From positions 29,342,248 to 29,406,247 of the forward strand of contig NC_089598.1 in assembly GCF_019320115.1 (NCBI RefSeq): DNA of 64,000 nt, in the 5' to 3' direction. Positions 21,536 through 33,323 of the stretch are shown here, piece by piece. The position numbers and the translations under genes were made by a program. Under the pieces are notes generated by a model, which saw only the letters and a list, made by a program, of their open reading frames with translations, was not told where the DNA came from and searched no databases. Source of the DNA: Miscanthus floridulus. Lineage: Eukaryota; Streptophyta; Magnoliopsida; Poales; Poaceae. Position 1 is the stretch's first letter. Every line of letters begins with the position of its first letter.

Positions 21536-22606
21536 CGAACTGCTCGGATATTGTCGCCTGTACTACTTACTTTATTTAGTGATGAAGAGTCGTTTGTGTT
21601 AACAACCCGACGCCGTTATGCCTAATATAAGCACTTTTCGATCAGTTAGTTTGCACTAAACCTGATGCTTTAGCTAGCCCGTAATTCATAACGCGGAGCA
21701 TGTAGCCCGTGTGCATGTTGGGAAAACAAGTGTTACAATAGGACCGTAGCCTACCGCCCGATACGCAGAGCACGGAGCCCATAGCACGTGTGGTGGGATG
21801 TTAGAGCCTTAGTTTCCACCATAATTATCAAAGCAAAACACATGCTGCCCAGCGGCCGATTTGAGTAACTTGCCGAGAAAAATAGTTAAAGTGGCGTCCG
21901 AGCAGTTAGTCTATGCCTGAAATCTAGGCCTTGATTAGCCCATAGTCCATAGCGTCGAGTGCAGAGACCCTGACACGTGTAGGATTAACAGGCATGACCA
22001 AGGAACCGCAGCCGACCAACCGAAACGCAGAGCGCGGAGCCCCTTAGCGCGTGTAGGAAGTAATCGGAGACTGGGTCTTCCCCGTAGAAAACAGAAAAGA
22101 AAAACGTGTGTTGCTCGACGATCGGCGAGCTATGTTACAAAATTTGGAGTGCAAAAATCGTCGTCGTTTTTAGGAGGAAAAACTTATGTGATTCGGAGAA
22201 AACATAATAGGCGATTTTTTGGAGAAATCGTGTTCGGCGATTTTTGGAGTTATTGTGTTCGGCGATTTTTGGAGTTAACGTGTTCGGTGTTTCGGAGGAA
22301 TCGTGTTCTGTGATTTGGAGTTAACGTGTTCGGTGATTTGGAGTTAACGTGTTCGGCGATTTGGAGAAATCGTGATCGGCGATTTGGAGTTAACGTGTTC
22401 GGCGATTTGGAGAAATCATGATCGGCGATTTGGAGTTATCGTGTTTGGCGATTTGGGCGTACTTGGCGAGCATATTGGAGGTCGTCACGGAGTGGCGTAT
22501 AGCCCGATAACGGTAAGTGAAGCTTATAATGGAGGAAAAATGGAGGAAAATTATGGAGACCAGAACTTTATTAATATGAAAGTAAAGAATACATATCTGT
22601 GTTATT
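21536..22606. other. Tat C spacer between antisense gene and integrase end
   Basis: Non-coding. From 21690 to 22060 there are four degenerate copies of a cgcagagcacggagccc ... gcgtgtaggaa motif. A short-period tandem array follows at 22198-22460. The two genes meet tail to tail here. Confidence 0.7.
22198..22460 (+). repeat. Short tandem array, 23-29 bp units (gtgttcggcgatttggagtt)
   Basis: About ten units alternate gttaacgtgttcggcgattt and gaaatcgtgatcggcgattt. The units abut with no unique spacers, so this is a minisatellite and not a CRISPR array. Confidence 0.85.
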
Positions 22607-25600
22607 TCAGGGGTAGAAACGTATAAGGTGCTCTATGTGCCAGGAGTTGGGAACATCGAGTCCATCTAAGTCACATAAGCGATAAGACCCTGGTCGAGTA
22701 ACACCTTTTACGACGTAAGGGCCCTCCCAGGGTGAAGACAGCTTGTGAAGCCCTTCGGTTTTTTGTTTTCGACGTAAGACGAGGTCACCGATCGCGAACG
22801 AACGACCTTTGATGTTACGGTTGTAATACCTCCGCAGACCTTCGAGGTACTTGGCTATGCGAACGCAAGTAATCAGACGTTCTTCCTCAGCCCGATCAAT
22901 GTCTTCTATCCGAACAGCTGCGGCTTGCTCTTCATCATAATTTTCTACTCTAGGTGCTCGAAATGCAATATCCGCTGGGAGTATGACCTCTGAGCCGTAG
23001 ACCATAAAATATGGAGATACGCCGGTACTGCGACTAGCTTGAGTGCGCAGTCCCCAGACCACAGCTGGTAGTTCTTTGAGCCATCTGCCCGGATGCTTTT
23101 CTTCTTTCTGATAGAGCCTTTTTTTGAGGGCGTCGAGGATCATACCATTAGCCCGTTCGACCTGGCCGTTAGCTCTAGGATGAGCAACGGAAACGTATTT
23201 AACAGAGATGCACCGGTCTTCGCAGAAGTCCCAAAAATGATGCCCGGTAAAAGTTGTCCCGAGGTCGGTGATGATGCTGTTCGGGAGACCAAATCTGTGT
23301 ACGATGTCTTCAAAGAGCTCGACTGCTTTCTTAGCAGTAGCTGCGACGAGTGGTTTGTACTCAATCCACTTGGAGAACTTATCAATGGCGACGTACACAT
23401 ACCAGAAACCTCCTGGTGCAGGTTTGAAAGGCCCGATCATATCCAGTCCCTAGCATGAGAATGGCCAGGAAGCTAGAATGGTCTGTAGTTCCTGTGCCGG
23501 TACATGTATTTGCTTGGCAAAAAACTGACAACCCTCACATCGTCGAACGAGGTCTTCCGCATCGAAGATGGCCATGGGCCAGTAAAAACCTGCTCGGAAA
23601 GCTTTGTCGACCAGTGTTCTCGAAGCCTCATGATTGCCACAGGAACCAGAGTGAATTTCGGAAAGTAGCTTCACACCGTCGTCTTGGATGATGCACTTCT
23701 GCAGTATCCCTTCCTTGGCACTTTTCCTCATCAGGCTACCGTCTACCAACACGTAATGCTTGCTTCGGCGAATTAGTCGTTCGGTTTCAATTTTGTTGGC
23801 GGGTACTTCGTCGTTGGAGAGGTATTTGATGAACTGTTCCCTCCAATCGGCGACCGGCGAAGGTACCGCGAGTACCAACTGCTCGGCAGGGGGTACTTCT
23901 ACAACTTCCTTATCTTCTTTAATGGATGGTGTCAGGAGGTCTTGGACGAAAACCCCTAGCGGAGCCGTGGCGCGAGAAGATCCTATCTTTGACAGCTGGT
24001 CGGCTGGTTGGTTTTGATCCCGTACCATGTGGTGGTACTCGATACCGTAGAATTTCCCTTCAAGCTACCTGATTTCGGCGCAGTATGTGTCCATTTTCTC
24101 ACTGGAATAGGACCAATCCTTATTGAGTTGGTTGATAACCAGCGCGGAATCCCCATATACCATGAGGCGTTTGACATCGAGCTCGACGGCTATATGGAGA
24201 CCATGGAGACATGCTTCGTACTCCGTGGCGTTGTTGGAGGCCGAAAAATGTTTGCGAAGAACATATCGGAGTTTATCCTTTGTCGGCGTGATGAACAGAA
24301 TACCCGCACCAGCACCATTGATGTTAAGGGCGCCGTCAAAATACATCACCCAGTGCTCGGGGCAGGTGGCGGCAATGGGTTCTTGGATCTCGGTCCACTC
24401 GGCGATGAAATCAGTGAGCGCCTGTGACTTAACGGTCGGTCTGCTTCTGAAGTCAATGGAGTAAGTGCCGAGCTCAATAGCCCACTTGATTATACGACCA
24501 TTGGCCTCTTTATTGTGGAGAATATCCCCCAGAGGGAACTCTGTGACCACGGCGATCTTGTAGTATTCGAAGTAATGTCAGAGCTTGCGTGAGGTAATCA
24601 AAATTGCATATAACAGCTTTTGCACCTGAGGATAACGAGTTTTGGGCTCATTAAGTACCTCGCTGATGAAATAGACCGGACATTGTACCTTGTAGGCGTG
24701 TCCAGTTTCCTCGCGTTCGACGACAATAGCCATACTGACAACTCGAGAAGTGGCGGCGATGTAAACCAACAGAGTTTCATCTGGTCATGGCGCTGTCATG
24801 ATTGGAGGTTTTGTTAAAAACAACTTGAGCTGCTCGAAAGTTGTGTCTGCCTCCTCTGACCAAGAAAAAAGCTCGGAGGCCTTGAGGAGCTTGAAGAAAG
24901 GTAGCCCTTTTTCACCGAGGCGGGAGATAAATCGGCTTAACGCAGCCATGCAGCCTGTAAGCATATGTATATCCTTGACATACGTCGGTCGTTTCATGTT
25001 GGTGATGGCGAAGACCTTATCAGGGTTCGGTTCAATGCCCCGAGCGCTCACGATGTAGCCCAGCAGGATACCGGATGGAACTCCAAAGATGCACTTTGAA
25101 GGGTTCAGCTTCCATCGGTATTTGCTTAGGTTGGAGAAAGTTTCTTCAAGGTCGACGATAAGATTGTCGGTGGTTCTAGTTTTGACGACCACGTCGTCGA
25201 TGTAGGCTTCGACATTGCGGCCGATCTGTTGGTCGAGGCACGTCTGGATAGCCCTTTGGTAGGTCGCGCCGGCGTTCTTTAGTCCGAAGGACATAGTGGT
25301 GTAGCAGTATGCACCGAAGGGCGTGATGAACGACGTTTTGACCTGGTCTTCTTTCTTGAGGGAGATCTGATGGTAGCCGGAGTAACAGTCAAGAAAGGAG
25401 AGCAATTCACAGCCAACGGTGGAGTCTACAACCTCATCTATCCGAGGCAGGCCGAAGGGGTCTTTAGGGCAATGTTTGTTAAGATCAGTATAATCAACAC
25501 ACATTCTCCATTCTTTATTCTTTTTCTTAACAAGAACAGGATTAGCTAACCAATCTAGATGATACACTTCTTTTATAAATCCGGCAGCTAAGAGCCATTT

Positions 25601-26752
25601 TATTTCTACCCTAATAGCCTCCTTTTTGTCCGGCGTGAATCGGCGAAGTTTTTGCTTGATCGGTTTAGCGGTCGGTGAGACGTTCAAGGAGTGCTCTATC
25701 TTCTCCCGTGGTCCCCCCGGCATGTCTGTAGGTTTCCAAGCAAACACATCGGCGTTGGCACATAGGAAGGAGACGAGCGCGCTTTCCTATTTGCGGTCAA
25801 GGTGAGCCCCAATTTTCACCGTCTTGGAAGGGTCGTCGAGGCCGAGGCCGATCTCCTTGACTTCCTTGGACTTGGCGGAGGCACAAGGAGGTTCTGGGAT
25901 CTCCATGTCGTCAGCAGACAGCATCTTGGCTTCGGCAACCATGCTAGCCATCTGGATGGAGAGGTCAATGGCTTCGGCGAGGGCGAGACTTTCTGTCTCG
26001 TAGGCGTAGGCGACGGAGAGGTTGGCCCGCAAAGACAGGACCCCTACGGGCAAAGGCATCTTTAACACCAAATACGCGTAGTGCAGAACGGCCATGAACT
26101 TGGCTAGAGCCGGTCACCCCAGTATGGCATGATAGGCGGTGTCGAAGTCAGCGACGTAGAAGTTGATATACTCCACTCGGTAGTTGGTTGCCGTGCCGAA
26201 CTATACTGGTAGGGTAATTTCCCCAAGCAGTCTAGATGCCCTGCCAGGTACCACGCCCCAAAAGGAGGAGTGTGAAGGCGTGAGATCTGTTGGCCCGAGG
26301 CTGAGCTCCCTTAGGGCCCCGGCGAAGAGTAGATTCAAAGCACTCCCACCGTCGACGAGGACTTTTCTGAAGAGCACCTTTTGGACAGTCGCGTCAAGGA
26401 TGAGGGGAAAACGCCCTGTGTAGGGTATGTCCGCCCACTGGTCGGCTCTGCTGAAGGTGATGGAGACTTCGGACCATGGGCGATAGCTGGGGTTGGCAGT
26501 AGTTTCTTCTGAAACGACGGCGAGCACTCGTTGGGCGGCGAGCTTCCGTTCCCTTCTGCTCTCGTTGGAGGCGAAACCCCCGAAGATGGTGGCGACCACC
26601 TTGTCGTGGTCCTGGAAGGCATTATTATTATCCCCAGGAGGTCGGCGTCCTCCGTTCCCGCCATTGTCGTCGTTGTACTTTTTCTCTTGGAACTCCTTAG
26701 CCAAACCAAGGCAGTCCTTCATCTTGTGTTTGGCGTTCTTGTGCAGGGGCAC
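22607..26752 (-). pseudogene. Tat C pro-pol: protease, RT, RNase H, integrase
   Basis: One minus-strand frame runs right to left. A zinc knuckle (CPLHKNAKHKMKDC) is at its start. Protease has LVDGGSALNLLF near 26345. RT (25747-24785) has VDYTDLNKHCPKDP and AYIDDVVV. RNase H (24550-24065) has YFDGALNING, EYEACLHGL and GDSALVI. The integrase zinc domain is HSGSCGNHEASR with CEGCQ. The integrase core (23440-22607) has AIDKFSKW, ITDLGTTFTG and NGQVERANG, followed by a C-terminal domain (SSPWEGPYVV). Catalytic residues are kept. Seven stops interrupt it (26201, 26114, 25787, 24785, 24578, 24065, 23450), each one transition away from Gln, Arg or Trp. No frameshift is seen in this part. Confidence 0.92.
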
Positions 26753-28927
26753 GGTCCATCAAGGATCTTCTTGTACTGCTCATCGTAGTTACGCTTTGCA
26801 CGCGGCTCATTGACGTTGGCAACAAAATGATCTGGTCGGCGGTGGTGATTCTGACCAGGTTTGAATCCATCTGGCCAATCTCGTCCGCTGTCCCGATGGA
26901 AACTACGGTCGTCGTAGCGGCGACCATTGTGCTGTCGATCGTCGTTGTGGTCGTCGTGGCGGCGATCGTTGTGCTGTCGGTCGTCGTTGCGGTCGTCGTG
27001 GCGGCGAGGCGGGCGATTAGTGCCCGTATCTTCATTAGAACGCACCTCCGCTTCCTCGGCGTCGGCGTACTGGTTGGCAGTTGTGATCATCTCGCCGATG
27101 CCGGTAGGTGGCTTCCTATTGAACTTAGAACGAAGTTCTCGGTGATGAAGTCCTCGGACGAAGGCGGTGATGACTTTGGCTTCCGTGATGTTGGGAATAG
27201 AATTCCTCATCTCGGAGAAGCGTCTGATGTAGCTGTGGAGTAGTTCGGACAGCTTTTGGGTGATGCGGTTGAGATCGTGCTTGGTGCCCAGCCGCCTGCA
27301 TGCGGCCATGTAGTTGTCGGTGAAGACTCTCTTCAGATCTTCCCAAGATCCGATGGAGTCTGGGGCAAGGCTTGTGAACCAGCTCATGGCGGCTGGCGTG
27401 AGCATGACGGGGAGATAATTTGCCATGATGTTGGTGTCTCCTCCGACAGCGCGGACGGCGGTGGCGTAAGCCTGCAGCCACTGAGTTGGGTTCATCCTCC
27501 CTTCATAGGGCTCGACTCCGGTGATTTTGAAACCACGGGGCCACTGGAGCGTTCGGAGCGCCCTAGTGAACGCTGGGGGCCCTTCCGGGCTGTTGGGGCC
27601 GATATCGGCAGTATCGCCGGCGATGATCGGCTCCAGAGCTGAGTCTGGGTTACCGTACTCTTGCTCGTACTCTTGGCGACATCGCACTTCATCTTCATGG
27701 TGCCCGAAGCGACGTTGATCGATACGCCGTCGTGCATCCCGAAGGTTACTGAGGTGCACTCGGGCGTCTTGTTCGACCTCTTGGTCGTGCTAGCGATGGT
27801 GCTCGGCGTGGTGGCCTCCAACACCCCCCCTGGGGAGGTAATGATTGGTCGGCGAAACGGCTTTGACTAGGGCGGCGATTAGATCTAGGATCGGCTGATC
27901 GGCGAATTGCGCTTGTGGAGCATGAAGGTCTCTGAACCTCTCGGATCTCATTAACTTGACAGTGTGCCGCTTTTAGCATAGCGGCGACCTTGGCAAGTTC
28001 AGGCGTCTGCGGGAGGTGTGCAAGTTCGTTGGCGGCCACCGCCAGATTGGCGCTCAAAGTTTTGAAGACGTCGTGGCCGTTAACGCGGAGGAATTCTTTG
28101 TTGAGGTTGCGATGGAGGGGCCTTCCCTGTGAGTCGAACTGGTTATCGCGAGCGGCCTCGGCCATCGCAATGGCGTGTTCGTTATCACGGCGTTGCGCGC
28201 GGTTGGCATTCCTGTTTTCACGGGCGGCGCGTTCCTCATCTGTTTCGCCGTTTCGAGGGGGGCTGTCGATGCTGACGTTGAAGATTGCGCCACCCCGGAA
28301 AGGCGGGAGAGGGGGTTGCTCGGTGAAGACCTCGGCGAGGGGCTCCGTGGAGCCTTGAGACTCGGAGTCCGGATTTTCCTTAAGGATAGTTTGGAGGGAT
28401 GTTCCAGGACCCCGGCTGGCGTGCAGCATGTTGACGGTTGGTGGAAGCTGGTCGGCGAGCCGATCGACGAATTTGCCCCTCAGGGTGTCCTGATACGTAG
28501 CGGCGGTGTTGGCGAGCCCGAAGGGCAGGGCGGCGAGCCCTGAGGTTTGCCGAGCACTAAACACCGACAGATCGGGATCGGAAGGTGGTCGGTGCTGAAC
28601 AAGGGTGTCCAGAGCCGACTCAGCAATGGAGAGGCAATCGGCGAGTTTCAGGCCGACCCGGTCGATAGACTCGATCAGATCGTCATTGTTGACGTGCCTC
28701 CTCCGATAGCAAGGAAGCGAGCGGCGAGTGGCTGATGAAGTCGACCCCGGAAGTGGTTCCGAGATTGGATCTGCGGTCGCAGGTGCGAGGGTGGTCGGCG
28801 CAGAACGGATCTGCACCGGCTCGAGAAGCTCTCCAACTCCGTCGGCGTTAATGACCCACGTGATGGATCCGACCGTGAAGATCTGGCCGGGCTGCGGGAG
28901 GGACGAAGAGCCTGCGGAAAAAGCCAT
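26719..28927 (-). pseudogene. Tat C gag, two frameshifts
   Basis: The likely start is MAFSAGSSSLPQPGQ at 28927, about 50 bp inside the 5' LTR. The central Ty3/gypsy gag domain (FKITGVEPYEGRMNPTQWLQ, WEDLKRVFTDNYMAACRR, LHSYIRRFSEMRNSIPN) lies in 27760-26940, followed by an Arg/Asp/His-rich stretch built of short DDR and HND repeats. The frame shifts near the C-run at 27826-27832 and again near 26750, where the next frame picks up the zinc knuckle. A TAG at 27790-27792 is one transition from CAG. Confidence 0.88.
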
Positions 28928-28960
28928 CTTGTTCGACAAGGAAACAGCACGCACACCCCT

Positions 28961-28975
28961 ACCTGGCGCGCCAAC
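28961..28975 (-). other. Primer binding site of Tat C
   Basis: Minus-strand gttggcgcgccaggt directly follows the 5' LTR. It contains the palindrome ggcgcgcc. I do not assign the tRNA. Confidence 0.65.
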
Positions 28976-29448
28976 TGTCGACGGAATATCGTCGGCAGTC
29001 CACCGAGGGGTATCCCGCGATGGTAGATTGATCGGCAAAGGAGCGTGTAATCAAGAACAAGAAGGCAACAGAGACACACGAGTTATACAGGTTCAGGCCG
29101 TCAGCATGACGTAATACCTTACTCCTGTGGTCTGTTGGTTTGTATTAGCTATCGTATGATTTGCCGTGATTTTGTAGGGGGTCCCTGCCCGCCTTATATA
29201 GTCCGGGGGGCAAGGTTACAAGTCGGTTAGATCTAAGAGATAACCGGAAAGTAATAACAGATTACAAGAAACACGGGATCGTACATATCCTATCAGATCA
29301 CGTAACATCTTCCGGATATCCTCCCCATGCCTTGCGGGAGGCGCCGAGCAGAATCGTGCCCCACAAGGCTCCTTCTCGTGGGCGGGACCGCCCCTGGAGG
29401 CGTAGCCCATGTGGCCTGCCGTGGGTATCTGGGGTCATACCCCCCACA
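28976..29448 (-). repeat. Tat C 5' LTR (right)
   Basis: 473 bp with the same ends as the left LTR. The minus-strand TATATAAG (plus 29193-29200) would drive gag-pol. It is followed on the plus strand by the target duplication ATCAG. Confidence 0.92.
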
Positions 29449-29453
29449 ATCAG

Positions 29454-30150
29454 GTTGGTCAGGTGAAGGGCAAAGTCCTCGACTTGCTCACCTGACTAAA
29501 AGGCGAGGTCTTCCCACTCCCCTTGGAGGCGTTGCAACGTCGCCTGGCGCACGCGATCTCCGCCGACGTGCGCCGCGGCGATCGATTCCCACACAAGCTT
29601 CGCTGTGGGCTTGTTGGCGAGGGAGGCGCCGAGCTCGGTGGGGACGGCGGCGCATAGGGCCTCCAGCGCCCGGCGATCGTCGTCGTAGCTGACGCCGCTG
29701 ACGTGTACCACGTCCCACAGCCGCCGAGCCTGCAGCTTGACCTTCATCAGCAGGCTCCACTTGTGGTAGTTCGCCTTTGTGAGCATCGGCCATGGTGTCC
29801 CTGCTTCGGTATCGCGGTAGACGGTCTGCAGCATCGGAGAACGCCCACGGCAACCACGATGCCGCTCTGGTGATGGCGACTGGCGACTGGCGTCCAGCTG
29901 AGCTGTGTAATCCTCCTCCCGTCGGCTCTGGCTCCTCGCGCTCCATCTCGGCATGAAGCGCTGTAGTGGCGACTACCGCGGCCTGAGCTGCAGCTGCTGC
30001 ATGCCTGGCCGTCTCGGCCGCCGCCTCCGCGGCAGCAAGGCGCGCCGCGCGGTCGCCAGCCCTAGCACCTGCTGCGCCGCCACTGGGGTTGACGACTGCT
30101 CCTCCTTCGACGGCGTCGCACGCTCTGGCGATCTAGCTCTCGGTGGACAT
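29454..30150 (-). pseudogene. Copia D gag, N-terminal part
   Basis: It starts MSTES at 30150, just inside the primer binding site. An alanine-rich helix precedes a UBN2-type gag domain (LTKANYHKWSLLMKVKLQAR, then LWDVV; DDRRALEALCAAVP; VWESIAAAHVGGDRVRQATL). An early TAG follows MSTES, and the N-terminal and central parts are not in one frame. Tat C inserted at 29453/16814, inside the coding sequence. Confidence 0.82.
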
Positions 30151-30176
30151 GGTGCTCGCTCACTCAAGAACCCTAG

Positions 30177-30189
30177 GGCTCTGATACCA
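30177..30189 (-). other. Primer binding site of copia D
   Basis: Minus-strand tggtatcagagcc, the common initiator-Met-tRNA complement of plant copia elements, is placed two bases from the LTR end. Confidence 0.88.
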
Positions 30190-30191
30190 GT

Positions 30192-30461
30192 TGTTAGCCC
30201 AAATAGATCTCAGATTTAGATTTGGGAACTAACAGAGGACGCTTGGATTGAAAGGGAAGTGGCAATGGCTTGTCCTGATACAAGGGTGTGCCCTCGCTCT
30301 TATGAGCAGAGGGCAGCATATACTTTTTACCTACTTCAGCATATTTTATAACCACTAAAGTGGATGCTGAGCATATTCCTATTTCAAAGGCTTGCAGACC
30401 CAGAAAAATAAAATGCAGAAAAGTAAGATACAAGTGCTGCCGAGCACCAGCTTATCTGTCA
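30192..30461 (-). repeat. Copia D 5' LTR (270 bp)
   Basis: It runs from tgttagccc to ttatctgtca on the plus strand and matches the 13593-13849 remnant. Short LTRs of this size are ordinary for non-SIRE copia elements. Confidence 0.9.
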
Positions 30462-33191
30462 CTTGCAGAAACAAATATGCTGTCAGACTGGTTGGGCTGG
30501 ATGTGCCTGCATTCGCATGATCTACGACATTATGTCGTCTCTCTAATCACGCTGTGAATCCATGCTAGATACTTAGATAGGAAGTGATGCTGATGGGAGT
30601 TTGCTGATTCTTGCAGGTAGCTCAACATGTTGTTGGCCCCTGATCGACTGGCCACTTGGCCAGACGGAAGTACGTGTTGATGCTAGTGCAGAGGGCAGAC
30701 AACCAAGCATATATACTTCTCTGGAACCAGCCTGGTAATGATGCATATTATATGCACATCAAGCAGTGCATATCTTTGGCTGACGAAGTAGGATCGTAGT
30801 CTTGTGGAGTAAGATCATGCACGCCTTATGGATAATTCTGGAAAGTGGAAACTGCATGCGCAGAACGAATAGCTCGGAAAAACTCAAACTTCAGAGTTCC
30901 AGGTATCCCTCCCTGGACGTGATTCCTTCTGTAGCCGTTTCTTGGTGAATGCTAACAAAATACCTCTGATGCAACCAGGTGAAAGAATATGTTCCGGAAC
31001 ATAGATACGATCGTGAGAAATTTGGATCTCATCAGTTTGTGATGTTTTCTTCAGTCGTTGAGCATAATATGACAATTTACTGAGTGGTTTCAGTTTGACA
31101 GAGCAAAAGATTCAGATAAGCACACAAGGATTCAATCTGTGTCCTGACAGCTGGGAGGTTTGTCTAATCTCTGTCCAATTTGTTAAGTCCTAGGATTCCC
31201 TCAGCTTCTGTCCTATCTTACCAAATTGGACGGTAAGCCTGGATAAATTAAACTACATCACCAGCCCTTTAATTAGTTAGTGAGTAGTGACACAGTGAGT
31301 CAGTGACTGGCACTAGCTAGTCATCGATGATTTTTTTAAGCAAAAAATACTGGTTGATGATTTGATGGTTCAGCTACAAATATGCTACTAGTAGTTCCAA
31401 AAATAGTTCACATTAACATTTGGTCCTAACATGCTGACCCAATCGCGACGTCCTCTTCATCCAGGCATAAGAGGCATAGACAGTGTCAACACACTGTCCA
31501 CTGAGCCATGATCTTGCATTGCAACCATATGGACCAGATCAATCGACCTGGCTTGTCAACATTTTCACACACACACACACACACACACACAAAGAAAATC
31601 ATAGCACCCAGCCAGAGATTTCAGACGACAGCCTACGCTTTGAGGCACAGCTACTGTCAACGTGCATGGTCATCAGTGCAGAGTGTGTAGAAGTGACTGC
31701 TGACAGGTGTAGACACTCACAAAGGTCTACTAGTTGATACACTGATGGCAAACAATGCATGGCTGTCTCGTCTCTCATAAGTACGCTCACACAAACGGAG
31801 GGCCTAGTGGATACACCAATGGCAAACAAGGCGTGGTTGTGTGTGTGCCTTTCTTTGGCCATGATCGTGAATTCACAAACTTGAGTGTACAATGTAGGAC
31901 ACTGAGACCATCCTAATCGAAAACGAGAGTGTGTCTCCTTCTGACAGCGCCCTTGAGCAGGGGGTGGGGGTTGTGGGCTTGTGGCCGGGTGGGAGAGCTC
32001 GCCAACTAACCAAGACTTTGCTGCTGCCACTAAACCGATGAGTGCCCCCAACTCATTCGTCCGAATCACGAATCTAACATTTATGAAGTTGCAATTCGAT
32101 CATTGTGGGGTTTATTCTAGCGGCAATGCATGAAACCTATCAATCCAGTCAGTCACAGCAGATTGAAGGATAATACTGTATTAGAGGAAGAACACAGCGC
32201 ACCCTTACCTGATACGAGTCTTGATTAACAATTCAACAGAACTCCAGTGTGCTACATACATCGATTCACTTTGAAATTACAAATATCTACGTACGTATGG
32301 TGCAAATTATTTCACATGGAATTCTGACCTCATTTTTCCGTTCTTTTTTGTCAAAAAATTGTTCAAGACATCATGCAGGTCCTGGTACACACTCACTCAA
32401 GAGCAAGAATTCTCCACTGGCATAATGCGCAACCAGAGAAGAATGTCCACATCTGTCTCTGCACGAAAACGGATCCCCCCAGGCCACGGCCAGGCCCCAG
32501 CACAAGGAAGCCGGCATCTGAAAGCTTCGCATGGCGACTGCTATTGACAGCTAGCCACAGGGTAGCAAGCGGCTGAATACTCACAAAGCACATTGCCAAA
32601 CTATTCAAAATGTAAACACCTGTTACTTTTTATATAAGGTAAACACCTGTGACCTGTTCTTTGATTGTGACTTTGCCAGGGCACCTGGTACACTGCTTCA
32701 TACTAATCTACTGACATCTGATGAGGATGAAAGAGTGCAGAAATGCATATATCAAATTATCCAACCTGCAGTTCCAGATCTTCTATTCTTCTCTACACAA
32801 CACACTAACAAAGATTACAGTACATGTGGAAGGCAAGGAATGTGGACTTTCAGTCAGATGCCATGAAACCATGGCCGATGTACATGGAACAAACTCCTTT
32901 TTTTTTACAGATGATGAACAGGCGCCAAAACAAATGAAACAATCTGGTGATGATGAGCGAACAAGTGGAAACCGTCACGACTGAACCATGAGGAGCTGTT
33001 CAGCTGATGGTTTCTGCATGCTTACAGCTCAATTACCATAACTGGAAGAATCGCAAGACTGTTACAGCTCCAAGACACAACTACATGTCTGACAGTCAAC
33101 TACCAGAGAATGCCACCAACAATCCTGGCTCAAAGGCTCTACTAAATGAGTTCACACAGCTCAATGAAGAAATCCAACATGTGCAGAAAAT
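30462..33191. other. Unassigned 2.7-kb stretch, possibly residual host intergenic DNA
   Basis: It shows no LTR, terminal repeat or transposon protein. Open frames are short, overlap on both strands and show no recognisable domain. It holds a CA microsatellite (31566-31591) and an imperfect 74-bp direct repeat (around 31731 and 31805, sharing gatacac..atggcaaacaa). It is the only stretch of the window without an identified element. Confidence 0.6.
31566..31591. repeat. CA dinucleotide microsatellite, 13 units
   Basis: An uninterrupted cacaca run flanked by attttt-rich and aaagaaaatc sequence. Confidence 0.95.
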
Positions 33192-33323
33192 AAAAGGGCA
33201 TACCCAGTGCAGAGAGCTCCCACTCTGTGTGGGGTCTGGGAAAAAGGTGTTAGTGGCAAGCCTTACCCTCGCCTGTGCAATGCGATGAGACCGCGACTTG
33301 AACCTAGGAACTACCAGAGAATG
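33192..33323 (-). mobile_element. Au-type SINE fragment, tRNA-related head cut off
   Basis: The minus strand reads, from the B-box-like ggttcaagtcgcggtctc, through gcattgcacaggcgagggta and ggagctctctgcactgggta to gccctttta. This matches my memory of the grass Au SINE. The A-box end is missing because the Tat A LTR begins at 33324. The flank GAATG (33319-33323) would be the Tat A target duplication. Confidence 0.8.

Larger units (their letters stand above)
16814..29448 (-). mobile_element. Tat C: complete Tat-like Ty3/gypsy element with antisense gene
   Basis: The element is bounded by LTRs of 471 and 473 bp (TGTCGACGG ... CCCCCACA on the plus strand) and by the target duplication ATCAG at 16809-16813 and 29449-29453. 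On the minus strand the order is 5' LTR (right), primer binding site, gag, protease, RT, RNase H, integrase, spacer, an antisense gene and 3' LTR (left). I count 13 substitutions and two 1-bp indels between the LTRs, so this is not a fresh insertion. It interrupts copia D gag. gag-pol carries frameshifts and nonsense codons, so the element is not autonomous as it stands. Confidence 0.93.
13593..30461 (-). mobile_element. Copia D: small Ty1/copia element, split by Tat C
   Basis: The minus-strand element has its 5' LTR at 30192-30461, primer binding site at 30177-30189, gag split between 29454-30150 and 16161-16813, a broken pol, and the remains of its 3' LTR at 13593-13849. Tat C sits inside gag with target duplication ATCAG on both sides. 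The left LTR lost its outer end to the MITE and the duplication junction, so copia D's own target duplication cannot be checked. Confidence 0.88.

Noticed and set aside
22198..22460. Regular short repeats resembling a CRISPR array
   Set aside because: Units abut without unique spacers, vary internally and sit in a plant retrotransposon.
28961..28975. Palindrome ggcgcgcc as a protein-binding site
   Set aside because: It lies directly next to the Tat C 5' LTR and is explained as the primer binding site.
31483..33288. Several 60-150-residue frames as host genes
   Set aside because: They are short, overlap on both strands, lack recognisable domains, and part of the region is simple repeat or SINE.
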